Counted from the stretch's first letter, positions 52,902 through 61,938 are shown. The stretch is DNA of 64,000 nt from Azomonas tarimensis (GCF_042648805.1 NZ_JBHRXZ010000002.1:143830-207829); one strand, 5' to 3'. Program-made: numbers and translations. Notes: generated by a model from the sequence alone, not told the origin.

Positions 52902-52918
52902 TGCACTATAAAAGTGCA
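52902..52918. promoter_or_regulatory. Palindrome upstream of the TorF-type porin gene
   Basis: TGCACT-ATAAA-AGTGCA is a perfect 6-base inverted repeat around an A/T centre, in the 296-base gap between two plus-strand genes. Its form suits a regulator binding site as well as a small hairpin. The gap also holds AT-rich sequence near 53010-53040 that may contain the porin promoter, but I cannot place hexamers with confidence. Confidence 0.35.
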
Positions 52919-53130
52919 AGACTTAAACCAAGGGGCTGACACTGCTCCTTATCAGCGCAACGGCCCTGCAAGCGAAGCGGCTGGCCAGCACCTCTAAACG
53001 CCGATAACCAATTGAATTAACTAGTCTTTTTAAATATGGCAGGGAATCTGCATCAGTAGCAGCATCTGGCCGGTAAGGGCGAGAGTAAGAATGAGGGCCA
53101 ACCCTCAAACACAATTTCAGGGGAAAGAAA

Positions 53131-53856
53131 ATGCTGAAAAAATTTGCCATGGCCGTGACCGCCGCTTCCACCATGGGCATGAGCGCCTTTGCTGTAAGTG
53201 AAACCGTACCGTCCCCGATTGGCGATTTCGACGTAAGCATGTCCGCTACCCTCGCCACCGATTACATCTGGCGTGGTCAATCTCAAACCCAGGGCAAGGC
53301 AGCCGTGCAGGCCAGCCTGGACGTCGGTCATGAGTCTGGCGTCTATACCGGTATCTGGGCCTCCAATGTCGATGGAGACGTGTTCGACGGTGCCAGCATC
53401 GAAGTGGACTACTACATCGGCTATGGCAATGACATCAACGACGTGCTTTCCTACGACCTGTCCTGGAACGTCTACACCTATCCGGGCGGTGTGGGCAATG
53501 TCGAGGAGTGGATCGGCTCGCTGAGCGCCTACGGCCTGACCGGCGGTGTAAAATATGCCTACCACCCCGGCAGCTCGCTGTACAAGTTCGTCTCCTACTC
53601 GCATGAACTGCCGTACGACACCGGCGTGATCCTGGCTCTCGGCCACACCGACACCAAGGACTACCTGCTCGAGCGCCGCCATGGCGAAACCTATACTGAT
53701 TGGAGCCTGACCCTGGCCAAGACTTTCGCCACCGTCGACTTCGCCCTGATGTACAGCGACACCAACCTGAGCAACAGCGTCTGCCGTGACTGGTACCTCG
53801 ATCGCACCTCCTCGTGCGGCTCGAACTGGACCTTCTCGGCCTCCAAGGCGTTCTGA
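53131..53856 (+). CDS. TorF-family putative porin
   Basis: 241-residue outer-membrane protein. The signal peptide (MLKKFAMAVTAASTMGMSAFA) is followed by SMSATLATDYIWRGQSQTQGKAAVQASLDV, the hallmark start of the Gcw_chp/TorF family, and alternating amphipathic strands ending in the C-terminal Phe (SASKAF). Two cysteines near the end (VCRDWY, SSCGSN) may form a disulfide. The substrate is unknown. GGGGAAAG precedes the ATG. A terminator hairpin follows. Confidence 0.85.
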   Translation: MLKKFAMAVTAASTMGMSAFAVSETVPSPIGDFDVSMSATLATDYIWRGQSQTQGKAAVQASLDVGHESGVYTGIWASNVDGDVFDGASIEVDYYIGYGNDINDVLSYDLSWNVYTYPGGVGNVEEWIGSLSAYGLTGGVKYAYHPGSSLYKFVSYSHELPYDTGVILALGHTDTKDYLLERRHGETYTDWSLTLAKTFATVDFALMYSDTNLSNSVCRDWYLDRTSSCGSNWTFSASKAF

Positions 53857-53924
53857 ATCTGACCGCGCCAGCCAGGTTCCCGTCACCCAGACTGCAGCGA
53901 AACGGCTGAAGCCGGTATCGCCAG

Positions 53925-53950
53925 ACGAAACCCCGCCCGCGGGGTTTCGT
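53925..53950. terminator. Terminator between the porin gene and glcC
   Basis: ACGAAACCCCGC (53925-53936) pairs with GCGGGGTTTCGT (53939-53950), a 12-base-pair stem between convergent genes. The plus side continues TCGTTTG, a weak T-run. It may serve both genes. Confidence 0.65.
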
Positions 53951-53976
53951 TCGTTTGCGCGAACGCATCGTCTCGA

Positions 53977-54750
53977 TCAGGTCCAGCCTTCCAGCCGCAT
54001 GGTCGCCCGCACTAGCCGCTGCTCCTCTCCCTCGATCTCCTTCAGGTTGTCGCGGATGCCCTGGATATGATCCCGGGCGGCTCGCTGGGCCTGTTCAGGC
54101 AAGCGCTCGGTAATCGCGTGGAAAAGCCTGGAGTGCTGGCGGTCGATCTGCCGCTTCTGCAGGGGGCGGTGGTAAAGGTTGTTCACCGAGGCGAACACCG
54201 AGCTCAACATCAGATCACTCAATGACTGCTGCGTGTAGACCAGCACGGGGTTGTGGGACGCCTCGCTGATCGCCAGATGGAAAGCGTGATCGAGCCGCGT
54301 GTGCTCGCGTGGGTCAGCCCCCTCCTCCGCCTCGGCCGCGACCATCTCCTCGTAGCGACTGCGCAGGATCAGAAAATCCGCTTCAGTGCCTCGCAGGGCC
54401 GCCAGTCGCGCTGCCTCGCTTTCAAGTACTGCGCGCACTTCCAGCAGATCGTAGAGCGTGCGCGGCTGGGAGCTGAACAGGTGCATCAGCGGACTGCTGT
54501 CCCGGGTGCCGCCCAACTGGGCAACAAACGAACCCTTGCCCTGCGCCGTCTCGATGATGCCGCGTCCGCGTAGTACGCGCAGCGCCTCTCGCAAGGCCGA
54601 GCGGGAGATGCCGAGCTTTTCGCACAGGCGCCGCTCCGAAGGCAGTGCCTGGCCCACTTTCAGCACTCCGTCCACGATCAGCCGCTCGATGCGTTCGGCG
54701 ACCACGTCGGCGAGCTGCCGTCGATCCTCACTCTCTGGATATGATTTCAT
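53977..54750 (-). CDS. glcC: GntR/FCD-family regulator of the glycolate operon
   Basis: 257-residue regulator. An N-terminal winged helix (SERRLCEKLGISRSALREALRVLRGRGIIE, about 38-70) is followed by an all-helical FCD ligand domain (LEVRAVLESEAARLAALR, HTRLDHAFHLAISEASHN with metal-binding Asp/His). Placed divergently from glcD, it should be GlcC, which senses glycolate or a related hydroxy acid. LldR is the close alternative family, but the neighbouring genes favour GlcC. Confidence 0.88.
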   Translation of the reverse strand: MKSYPESEDRRQLADVVAERIERLIVDGVLKVGQALPSERRLCEKLGISRSALREALRVLRGRGIIETAQGKGSFVAQLGGTRDSSPLMHLFSSQPRTLYDLLEVRAVLESEAARLAALRGTEADFLILRSRYEEMVAAEAEEGADPREHTRLDHAFHLAISEASHNPVLVYTQQSLSDLMLSSVFASVNNLYHRPLQKRQIDRQHSRLFHAITERLPEQAQRAARDHIQGIRDNLKEIEGEEQRLVRATMRLEGWT

Positions 54751-54760
54751 GCGCCTCCAC

Positions 54761-54771
54761 TGGTAGGACCA
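54761..54771. promoter_or_regulatory. GntR/FCD operator near glcC
   Basis: TGGTAGGACCA fits the TNGTNNNACNA pattern known for FCD-type GntR regulators. It sits 10 bases upstream of the glcC start and just after its probable -10 box, so it should autoregulate glcC. Confidence 0.65.
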
Positions 54772-54782
54772 GTTGTGCGGTG

Positions 54783-54788
54783 ATTATA
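54783..54788 (-). promoter_or_regulatory. Candidate -10 box of glcC
   Basis: The minus strand reads TATAAT (54788-54783). No convincing -35 hexamer lies at the correct distance. The operator at 54761-54771 would lie around or just after the start of transcription. Confidence 0.4.
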
Positions 54789-54866
54789 AACCGGTCATCG
54801 GCAACCGCAGAAGCCCTGTCGTACGGGGCTATAACTCAAGGCTAGCCGAAGGTCGTACTCAACAAC

Positions 54867-54877
54867 TGGTCCGACCA
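54867..54877. promoter_or_regulatory. GntR/FCD operator near glcD
   Basis: TGGTCCGACCA, a second TNGTNNNACNA site inside the extended palindrome ACTGGTCCGACCAGT, 89 bases before the glcD ATG. With the site at 54761 it brackets the glcC-glcD intergenic region. Confidence 0.65.
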
Positions 54878-54966
54878 GTTTGTAGCAGATATTCAACAGG
54901 GCTACAAAGTGCGACCTGTCACCGCAGCCTGCCGGCGCGGTCAATAAAGAGAGCGTCGAACTCGCC

Positions 54967-56466
54967 ATGAACATTCTCTACGACGAACGCGTCGATGGCG
55001 CGCTACCCAAGGTCGACAAGGACAGCCTGCTGTCGGACCTGCGCGCCGCCCTGCCTGACCTGGAGATCCTCCATCGCACGGAGGACCTCAAGCCCTACGA
55101 ATGTGACGGCCTGTCGGCCTACCGCACCCAGCCATTGATGGTGGTACTGCCCGAGCGCATCGAGCAGGTGGAAAAGCTGCTCAAGCTCTGCCACCAGCGC
55201 GGTGTGCCGGTAGTCGCCCGCGGCGCTGGCACCGGCCTGTCCGGCGGCGCGCTGCCGCTGGAACAGGGCATCCTGCTGGTGATGGCGCGCTTCAACAAGA
55301 TCCTCGAAGTGAACCCCGCAGGCCGTTTTGCCCGGGTCCAGCCAGGCGTGCGCAACGCGGCTATCTCCCAGGCAGCGGCGCCCCACGAGCTGTACTATGC
55401 GCCGGACCCCTCCTCGCAGATCGCCTGTTCCATTGGCGGCAACGTTGCCGAGAATGCCGGTGGCGTGCACTGCCTGAAATACGGGCTGACCGTGCACAAC
55501 CTGCTGAAGGTGGACATCCTCACCGTCGAGGGCGAGCGCATGACCCTGGGCAGCGACGCGCTGGATTCGCCCGGTTTCGACCTGCTGGCGCTGTTCACCG
55601 GCTCCGAGGGCATGCTTGGCATCGTCACCGAGGTGACGGTCAAGCTGCTGCCCAAGCCCCAGGTGGCCAAGGTACTGCTGGCAAGCTTCGACTCGGTGGA
55701 GAAGGCCGGTCGCGCGGTGGGCGACATCATCGCCGCCGGGGTGATTCCGGGCGGACTGGAAATGATGGACAACCTGGCCATCCGCGCCGCCGAGGACTTC
55801 ATCCGCGCCGGCTACCCGGTGGACGCCGAGGCCATCCTGCTCTGCGAACTGGACGGCGTCGAAGCCGACGTGCATGACGACTGCGCGCGGGTGAGCGAAG
55901 TGCTCAAGGCCGCCGGCGCCACCGAAGTGCGCCAGGCCCGCGACGAGGCCGAGCGGGCGAAATTCTGGGCCGGGCGCAAGAATGCCTTCCCGGCGGTCGG
56001 GCGCATTTCGCCGGACTATTACTGCATGGACGGCACCATTCCCCGCCGCGAACTGCCCGGCGTGCTCAAGGGCATCAGTGAACTGTCCGAGGAATACGGG
56101 CTGCGAGTGGCCAACGTGTTCCATGCCGGCGACGGCAACATGCATCCGCTGATCCTGTTCGATGCCAATACTGAAGGCGAGCTGGAACGGGCCGAGGCCC
56201 TGGGCGGCAAGATTCTCGAACTTTGCGTCAAGGTAGGCGGCTCGATCACCGGCGAGCACGGGGTGGGCCGCGAGAAGATCAATCAGATGTGCGCCCAGTT
56301 CAACAGCGACGAGCTGACTTTGTTCCACGCGGTGAAGGCGGCCTTCGACCCGACCGGCCTGCTCAACCCCGGCAAGAACATCCCCACCCTGCACCGCTGC
56401 GCCGAATTCGGTGGGATGCACGTGCACGGCGGCCAGCTGCCCTTCCCTGAACTGGAGCGTTTCTGA
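54967..56466 (+). CDS. glcD: Glycolate oxidase FAD-linked subunit GlcD
   Basis: 499-residue flavoprotein of the VAO/FAD_binding_4 type. The FAD domain includes RGAGTGLSGGALPL and SSQIACSIGGNVAENAGGVHCLKYG; the C-terminal cap has VFHAGDGNMHPLILFD and GSITGEHGVGREK. It oxidises glycolate to glyoxylate together with GlcE and GlcF at the membrane. Its stop TGA overlaps the glcE ATG (TGATGA). Confidence 0.95.
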   Translation: MNILYDERVDGALPKVDKDSLLSDLRAALPDLEILHRTEDLKPYECDGLSAYRTQPLMVVLPERIEQVEKLLKLCHQRGVPVVARGAGTGLSGGALPLEQGILLVMARFNKILEVNPAGRFARVQPGVRNAAISQAAAPHELYYAPDPSSQIACSIGGNVAENAGGVHCLKYGLTVHNLLKVDILTVEGERMTLGSDALDSPGFDLLALFTGSEGMLGIVTEVTVKLLPKPQVAKVLLASFDSVEKAGRAVGDIIAAGVIPGGLEMMDNLAIRAAEDFIRAGYPVDAEAILLCELDGVEADVHDDCARVSEVLKAAGATEVRQARDEAERAKFWAGRKNAFPAVGRISPDYYCMDGTIPRRELPGVLKGISELSEEYGLRVANVFHAGDGNMHPLILFDANTEGELERAEALGGKILELCVKVGGSITGEHGVGREKINQMCAQFNSDELTLFHAVKAAFDPTGLLNPGKNIPTLHRCAEFGGMHVHGGQLPFPELERF

Positions 56467-57527
56467 TGACGGTTTTCGACCACGACGCCAGCGCCGTACT
56501 GCTCGAGCAGGTCAACGGGGCGCTGGCCGAGAAGACGCCGCTGCGCATCCAGGGCAGTGGCAGCAAGGCTTTCCTTGGCCGCCCGCTGGAAGGCAGGCTG
56601 CTGGACACCCGCGAGCATCGCGGCATCGTCAGCTACGACCCCACCGAACTGGTGATCACGGTCCGCGCTGGCACTCGACTGGCCGATCTCGACCAGGCAC
56701 TGGACGAGGCCGGGCAGATGCTCGCATGCGAACCGCCGCGCCTGGGTGACGACGCCACCGTCGGCGGCATGATTGCCAGCGGGCTGTCCGGCCCGCGCCG
56801 CCCCTGGGCCGGCTCGGTGCGCGACTTCGTACTGGGCACCCGGGTCATCACCGGCCATGGCAAGCACCTGCGCTTTGGCGGGGAAGTCATGAAGAACGTC
56901 GCCGGCTACGACCTGTCCCGACTGATGGCTGGCAGCTTCGGCTGCCTCGGCGTGCTCACCGAGGTCTCGCTGAAGGTACTGCCCAAGCCACGCCTGTGCC
57001 GCAACCTGCACGTGGAAATGCCACTGGATCGCGCTTTGCTCAAGCTCGCCGAATGGGGCCAGCAGCCGGTCCCGATCACTGCCGCCAGCCATCACGACGG
57101 TGCTCTGCGCCTGCGCCTGGAAGGCGGCGAGGGCTCGGTGAACGCCGCCTGCGACCGCATCGGCGGCGAAGAAATGGACATGCAGTACTGGGACGACCTG
57201 AACGAGCAGCGCCTGGCCTACTTCGCCGATGCCCGGCCTCTGTGGCGTATCTCGCTGCCGAACAACGTGCCGACGCTGGCCCTGCCGGGCGAGCAGTTGA
57301 TCGACTGGGGCGGCGCCCAGCGCTGGCTGAAGTCCGACGCCGGTGAAACGACGATTCGCGCCATCGCCAGCGAAGTGGGCGGCCATGCCACCTGCTTCAC
57401 GCCAGGGGTGACCGACAGCCCGTTCCAGCCGCTGGCCGCGCCCCTGGTGCGCTACCACCGCCAGCTCAAGGCCGCGCTCGACCCACAGGGGATCTTCAAC
57501 CCCGGCCGTATGTACTCCGAGATCTGA
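56466..57527 (+). CDS. glcE: Glycolate oxidase FAD-binding subunit GlcE
   Basis: 353-residue flavoprotein, shorter than GlcD but of the same fold: LRIQGSGSKAFLGRPLEG, RLGDDATVGGMIASGLSGPRRP and KNVAGYDLSRLMAGSFGCLGVLTEVSLKVLPKP. Needed for glycolate oxidase activity in E. coli. One base separates its stop from the glcF ATG. Confidence 0.94.
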   Translation: MTVFDHDASAVLLEQVNGALAEKTPLRIQGSGSKAFLGRPLEGRLLDTREHRGIVSYDPTELVITVRAGTRLADLDQALDEAGQMLACEPPRLGDDATVGGMIASGLSGPRRPWAGSVRDFVLGTRVITGHGKHLRFGGEVMKNVAGYDLSRLMAGSFGCLGVLTEVSLKVLPKPRLCRNLHVEMPLDRALLKLAEWGQQPVPITAASHHDGALRLRLEGGEGSVNAACDRIGGEEMDMQYWDDLNEQRLAYFADARPLWRISLPNNVPTLALPGEQLIDWGGAQRWLKSDAGETTIRAIASEVGGHATCFTPGVTDSPFQPLAAPLVRYHRQLKAALDPQGIFNPGRMYSEI

Positions 57528-57528
57528 T

Positions 57529-58746
57529 ATGCAAACGAATCTGAGTGAAGCCGCAAAGAAGCTGCCCCGGGCCGAAGAGGCCGAGCGCATCCTGCGGTCT
57601 TGCGTGCACTGTGGCTTCTGCAATGCCACCTGCCCCACCTACCAGTTGCTCGGCGACGAGCTGGACGGCCCGCGCGGGCGCATCTATTTGATGAAGCAGG
57701 CGCTAGAAGGCAACGAGATCACCCGCAGCACCCAGCTGCACCTGGATCGCTGCCTCTCCTGCCGCAACTGCGAGACCACCTGCCCGTCCGGGGTCGACTA
57801 CCACAACCTGCTAGACATCGGCCGCGACTTCGTCGACCAGCACGTGCCGCGCTCCACCGGCGACAAGCTGCTGCGCAGCGGCCTGCGTCGGGTGGTGCCC
57901 AACGGCGGACTGTTCAAGGCGCTGTTGAAATCCGGCTCCGCCTTCCGCCCGCTGCTGCCGGCTTCGCTGAGCGAGCACATGCCGCGCCAGGCCCGTCCGG
58001 CCAAGGCGCGTCCGCAGGTGCAGCATGCTCGTAAGGTGCTGATGCTCGAAGGCTGCGTGCAGCCCTCCCTGTCGCCGAACACCAATGCGGCGACCGCACG
58101 GGTGCTGGATCGCCTCGGCATCAGTATCACCCCCGCGCGGGAGGCCGGCTGCTGCGGCGCCGTGGACTACCACCTGAACGCCCAGGACGCCGGCCTGGAC
58201 CGCGCCCGTCGCAACATCGACGCCTGGTGGCCAGCCATCGAGGCCGGCGCCATAGCCATCGTGCAGACCGCCAGCGGCTGCGGCGCCTTCGTCAAGGATT
58301 ACGGCCATCTGCTGCGCTTCGATCCCGCCTATGCCAACAAGGCCAGACGGGTCAGCGAGCTGGCCAAGGACCTGGTGGAAGTGCTGCAGGCGCAGGACCT
58401 CGAATCCCTGCGCATCAAGGGCGACAAGCGCATGGCCTTCCACTGCCCCTGCACCCTGCAACACGCGCAGAAGCTTGGCGGCGCGGTCGAAGGTGTGTTG
58501 ACCCGCCTGGGCTTCACCCTGACCCCGGTCCCGGATGCCCACCTGTGCTGCGGCTCGGCGGGCAGCTATTCGCTCACCCAGCCGGAAATTTCGAAGCAGT
58601 TGCGGGACAACAAGCTGAACGCGCTGGAAAGCGGCAAACCGGAGGTGATCGTCACCGCCAACATCGGCTGCCAGACCCACCTCGACGGCGCCGGCCGGAC
58701 GCCGGTGCGGCACTGGATAGAAATCGTCGAGGAGGCGATGCGGTAA
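57529..58746 (+). CDS. glcF: Glycolate oxidase iron-sulfur subunit GlcF
   Basis: 405-residue protein with two 4Fe-4S motifs near the N-terminus (CVHCGFCNATCP and CLSCRNCETTCP) and two cysteine-rich CCG domains (EAGCCGAVDYHLN, HLCCGSAGSY). It passes electrons from GlcD/E towards quinone. The last gene of the tightly packed glcDEF; a 187-base gap follows before glcG. Confidence 0.95.
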   Translation: MQTNLSEAAKKLPRAEEAERILRSCVHCGFCNATCPTYQLLGDELDGPRGRIYLMKQALEGNEITRSTQLHLDRCLSCRNCETTCPSGVDYHNLLDIGRDFVDQHVPRSTGDKLLRSGLRRVVPNGGLFKALLKSGSAFRPLLPASLSEHMPRQARPAKARPQVQHARKVLMLEGCVQPSLSPNTNAATARVLDRLGISITPAREAGCCGAVDYHLNAQDAGLDRARRNIDAWWPAIEAGAIAIVQTASGCGAFVKDYGHLLRFDPAYANKARRVSELAKDLVEVLQAQDLESLRIKGDKRMAFHCPCTLQHAQKLGGAVEGVLTRLGFTLTPVPDAHLCCGSAGSYSLTQPEISKQLRDNKLNALESGKPEVIVTANIGCQTHLDGAGRTPVRHWIEIVEEAMR

Positions 58747-58776
58747 CGTCGAGAAGAGTGCTGGAGCTGAACGAGT

Positions 58777-58856
58777 CGTAGGGTGGAAGTCTCGCACAGC
58801 GAACTTCCAACGGAAACAATTGCGGTGGGAAAGGCTGCGCCGTTTCCCATCCTACG
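58777..58856. repeat. Hairpin repeat element inside the glc operon
   Basis: CGTAGGGTGG (58777-58786) is nearly complementary to CCATCCTACG (58848-58856 plus the preceding base), and inner segments (GGAAG / CTTCC, GGGAAA / TTTCCC) can form further hairpins. The ends CGTAGGnTGG...CCATCCTACG resemble the short palindromic elements scattered in stutzeri-group genomes. It lies in the only long gap of the glcDEFG-glcB unit. Confidence 0.6.
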
Positions 58857-58933
58857 CTTGCCTCGTCCACGGGGTGCAAACCCACCGACGGGGCCCCGGA
58901 AACAGCGGAACCTAGAATTCATCAGGAGACCCC

Positions 58934-59335
58934 ATGAAAACCAAAGCCTTTCTGAGCCAAACCGAAGTCAACGCCATTCTCGCCGCCGCCCGTGAAGAGG
59001 CGCAGAACAATGGCTGGAACGTCACCATCGTGGTCGCCGACGACGGTGGCCATCCGCTGGCCCTGGAGCGCCTCGACGGCTGTGCCCCGATCGCCGCCTA
59101 CATCGCCACCGAGAAGGCCCGCAGCGCCGCCTTGGGCCGCCGCGAGACCAAGGGCTACGAGGACATGGTGAACAACGGCCGTAACGCCTTCCTCTCCGCA
59201 CCCGTGGTGTGCTCGCTGGAAGGCGGCGTGCCGGTGCTCGTCGATGGCAACGTGATCGGTGCGGTGGGCGTCTCCGGCGTCACCGCCGCTCAGGATGCCC
59301 AAATTGCCAAAGCCGGCGTCGCCGCCATCGGCTGA
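58934..59335 (+). CDS. glcG: GlcG/HbpS family heme-binding protein (DUF336)
   Basis: 133-residue protein, one complete DUF336 domain: AREEAQNNGWNVTIVVADDGGHPLALERLDG and a C-terminal GVPVLVDGNVIGAVGVSGVTAAQDAQIAKAGVAAI. GlcG accompanies glycolate oxidase in E. coli but its job there is unknown; relatives bind heme. AGGAG lies 7 bases before the ATG. It precedes glcB by 29 bases. Confidence 0.9.
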   Translation: MKTKAFLSQTEVNAILAAAREEAQNNGWNVTIVVADDGGHPLALERLDGCAPIAAYIATEKARSAALGRRETKGYEDMVNNGRNAFLSAPVVCSLEGGVPVLVDGNVIGAVGVSGVTAAQDAQIAKAGVAAIG

Positions 59336-59364
59336 ACAGACAAACAACAAGACGGAGAAGAACC

Positions 59365-61548
59365 ATGAGCGAACGCGTATCGCTGCACGGCCTGCAGGTG
59401 GCCGCCAACCTCAAGCGCTTCATTGAAGACGAAGCCCTGCCGGGCACTGGCGTCGAAGCCCCGGCCTTCTGGGAAGCCCTGGACAAGCTGGTCCATGAAC
59501 TGGCACCGAAGAACCGCGAGCTGCTGGCCGAGCGTGACCGCCTGCAGGTCGAGCTGGACAACTGGCACAAGGCTAACCCTGGTCCGGTCCGCGACATGGC
59601 CGCCTACCGCAGCTTCCTCGAGTCCATCGGCTACCTCCAGCCGGTGCCGGACGAAGTGAAGATCGAGACCGCCAACGTCGACACCGAGATCGCCGAGCAG
59701 GCAGGCCCGCAGCTGGTGGTGCCGATCATGAACGCCCGCTACGCGCTGAACGCCGCCAATGCCCGCTGGGGCTCGCTGTATGACGCGCTCTACGGCACCG
59801 ACGCCATCAGCGAGGAAGGCGGCGCTCAGAAAGGTCCGGGCTACAATGAAGTCCGTGGCGCCAAGGTCATCGCCTATGCTCGCCAGTTCCTCGACGGGGC
59901 CGCGCCACTGGCCGAAGGCTCCCACGCGGACGCCGTCGCCTACCGCGTGCAGGATGGTCAGCTGAAGGTCACCTTGGAAAACGGCAATACCATCGGCCTC
60001 GCCCAGCCGGAGAAATTCGTCGGCTACCAGGGTGATGCGGTCGAGCCCAAGGCCGTGCTGCTGAAGAACAACGGCCTGCATGTCGAGATCCAGATCGACC
60101 CCAACAGCCCCATCGGCCAGACCGATGCAGCCGGAGTGAAGGACCTGCTGGTCGAGGCCGCCGTTTCCACCATCCTCGACTGTGAAGACTCGGTCGCCGC
60201 AGTGGATGCCGATGACAAGGTGCTGGCCTACCGCAACTGGCTGGGCATCGTCCAGGGCACCCTGAGCGAGGAAGTCGCCAAGGGCAGCAAGAGCTTCGTC
60301 CGCCGGCTGAACCCGGATCGCGAATACACCGCGCCCGATGGCGGGAGCCTGACCCTGCACGGCCGCTCGCTGCTGTTCCTGCGCAACGTCGGTCACCTGA
60401 TGACCAACCCTGCGATCCTCTACGACGGCGACCGGGAAATTCCCGAAGGCATCATGGACGCCGTGTTCACCAGCCTGATCGCCAAGCACGACCTCAAGCG
60501 CAAGGGCAATTCGCGTACCGGCAGCATCTACATCGTCAAGCCGAAGATGCACGGCCCGGTCGAAGTTGGCTTTGCCGATGAGCTGTTCGGCCGCGTCGAG
60601 GACCTGCTCGGCCTGCCGCGCCATACCGTGAAGCTGGGCATCATGGACGAGGAGCGCCGCACCAGTGCCAACCTCAAGGCGTGCATCGCGGCGGCGAAGC
60701 ACCGGGTAGCCTTCATCAACACTGGTTTTCTCGACCGCACCGGCGACGAGATGCATACCTGCATGGAAGCCGGCCCGGTGCTGCGCAAGGGTGACATGAA
60801 GTCCACTCCCTGGATCCAATCCTACGAGCGCAACAACGTACTGGTGGGCCTGGCCTGCGGCCTGCGCGGCAAGGCGCAGATCGGCAAGGGGATGTGGGCC
60901 ATGCCGGACCTGATGGCGGCGATGCTGGAGCAGAAGATCGGGCATCCGAAGTCCGGCGCCAACACCGCCTGGGTCCCTTCGCCCACCGGCGCCACGCTGC
61001 ACGCGCTGCACTACCATCAGGTGAACGTGCAGCAAATCCAGCAGGAGCTGGAAAAGGTCGATCTGGCCACCGAGCGCGAGCAGTTGCTGAACGACCTGCT
61101 GACAATCCCGGTGGCCCCCGAAGCCAACTGGAGCGAAGGCGAAAAGCAGCAGGAGCTGGACAACAACGCCCAGGGCATCCTCGGCTACGTGGTCCGCTGG
61201 GTTGAACAAGGCGTCGGCTGCTCCAAGGTACCGGACATCCACAACGTGGGCCTGATGGAAGACCGCGCCACCCTGCGCATCTCCAGCCAGCACATGGCCA
61301 ACTGGCTGCACCACGGCGTGGTCAGCAAGGAACAGGTGCAGGAAACCCTGGAGCGCATGGCCAAGGTGGTGGACGGGCAGAATGCCCACGATCCGCTGTA
61401 CCGCCCGATGGCCGGCGATTTCGCCAGCTCGGCTGCCTTCCAGGCTGCCAGCGATCTGGTGTTCAAGGGACGCGAGCAGCCCTCCGGCTACACCGAGCCG
61501 CTGCTCCACCAGTGGCGTCTGAAGTACAAGCAAGCCAGCCAGGGCTGA
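59365..61548 (+). CDS. glcB: Malate synthase G
   Basis: 727-residue enzyme condensing glyoxylate with acetyl-CoA to malate, the outlet of glycolate oxidation. The long form (isoform G) is shown by its length and the inserted domain. Visible motifs are ILDCEDSVAAVDADDKVLAYRNW, MHGPVEVGFADELFGRVED and GILGYVVRWVEQGVGCSKVPDI. I start at ATG 59365 with GACGGAG upstream (MSERVSLHGLQ); the longer frame from 59209 runs inside glcG. Confidence 0.96.
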   Translation: MSERVSLHGLQVAANLKRFIEDEALPGTGVEAPAFWEALDKLVHELAPKNRELLAERDRLQVELDNWHKANPGPVRDMAAYRSFLESIGYLQPVPDEVKIETANVDTEIAEQAGPQLVVPIMNARYALNAANARWGSLYDALYGTDAISEEGGAQKGPGYNEVRGAKVIAYARQFLDGAAPLAEGSHADAVAYRVQDGQLKVTLENGNTIGLAQPEKFVGYQGDAVEPKAVLLKNNGLHVEIQIDPNSPIGQTDAAGVKDLLVEAAVSTILDCEDSVAAVDADDKVLAYRNWLGIVQGTLSEEVAKGSKSFVRRLNPDREYTAPDGGSLTLHGRSLLFLRNVGHLMTNPAILYDGDREIPEGIMDAVFTSLIAKHDLKRKGNSRTGSIYIVKPKMHGPVEVGFADELFGRVEDLLGLPRHTVKLGIMDEERRTSANLKACIAAAKHRVAFINTGFLDRTGDEMHTCMEAGPVLRKGDMKSTPWIQSYERNNVLVGLACGLRGKAQIGKGMWAMPDLMAAMLEQKIGHPKSGANTAWVPSPTGATLHALHYHQVNVQQIQQELEKVDLATEREQLLNDLLTIPVAPEANWSEGEKQQELDNNAQGILGYVVRWVEQGVGCSKVPDIHNVGLMEDRATLRISSQHMANWLHHGVVSKEQVQETLERMAKVVDGQNAHDPLYRPMAGDFASSAAFQAASDLVFKGREQPSGYTEPLLHQWRLKYKQASQG

Positions 61549-61596
61549 TCGACCCGAGCCGCCCATACGAATGAGCGGCTCGCGGTGAAATAAAGG

Positions 61597-61626
61597 AAAG
61601 GCGAAGGAGCAATCCTTCGCCTTTTT
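61597..61626 (+). terminator. Rho-independent terminator of the glc operon
   Basis: AAAGGCGAAGGA (61597-61608), loop GCAA, TCCTTCGCCTTT (61613-61624), then TT and CG. It begins 48 bases after the glcB stop. Confidence 0.85.
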
Positions 61627-61823
61627 CGTTGCACGACCGGGCACCGGTCACACGGCGCTGTCCCGCTCAGGGCACTCGGCCAGCAGTGTCGGCGTGACAT
61701 CCTCAGCGCTTATTCGATTCCGCCCGTGCCGCCTGGCGAGGAAAAGTGCCGGCCGGCCGCCTCCAAAACGATCAGCCCAGCATAAAGCACTCAGAGCCAT
61801 CGGCGCTAAGTGCTTGATATTCA

Positions 61824-61900
61824 TGGTGTCCCAGGCAGGAATTGAACCTGCAACCTTCCCCTTAGGAGGGGGATGCTCTATCCAATTGAGCTACTGGGAC
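61824..61900 (-). tRNA. tRNA-Arg (anticodon CCT)
   Basis: A 77-base tRNA with encoded CCA on the minus strand. Acceptor GTCCCAG / CTGGGAC, D-arm AGCTCAATTGGATAGAGC, anticodon loop CTCCTAA (anticodon at 61866-61864) and T-arm GGTTCAATTCC are regular. It reads AGG. The gap 61627-61823 upstream on the plus strand shows nothing else. Confidence 0.96.
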
Positions 61901-61938
61901 AAGGCGAGGCGGAATGTTAACGGGCCGCGGTGGTTTTG

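Noticed and set aside
59290..61644. A 784-codon minus-strand open frame opposite glcB, and similar long frames opposite mfd/SNF2 (26906-28933), leuA (6758-8617) and glcD (55003-56427).
   Set aside because: These are antisense shadows caused by high third-position GC in the true genes; their translations are rich in Arg, Gly, His and Gln with no recognisable domains.
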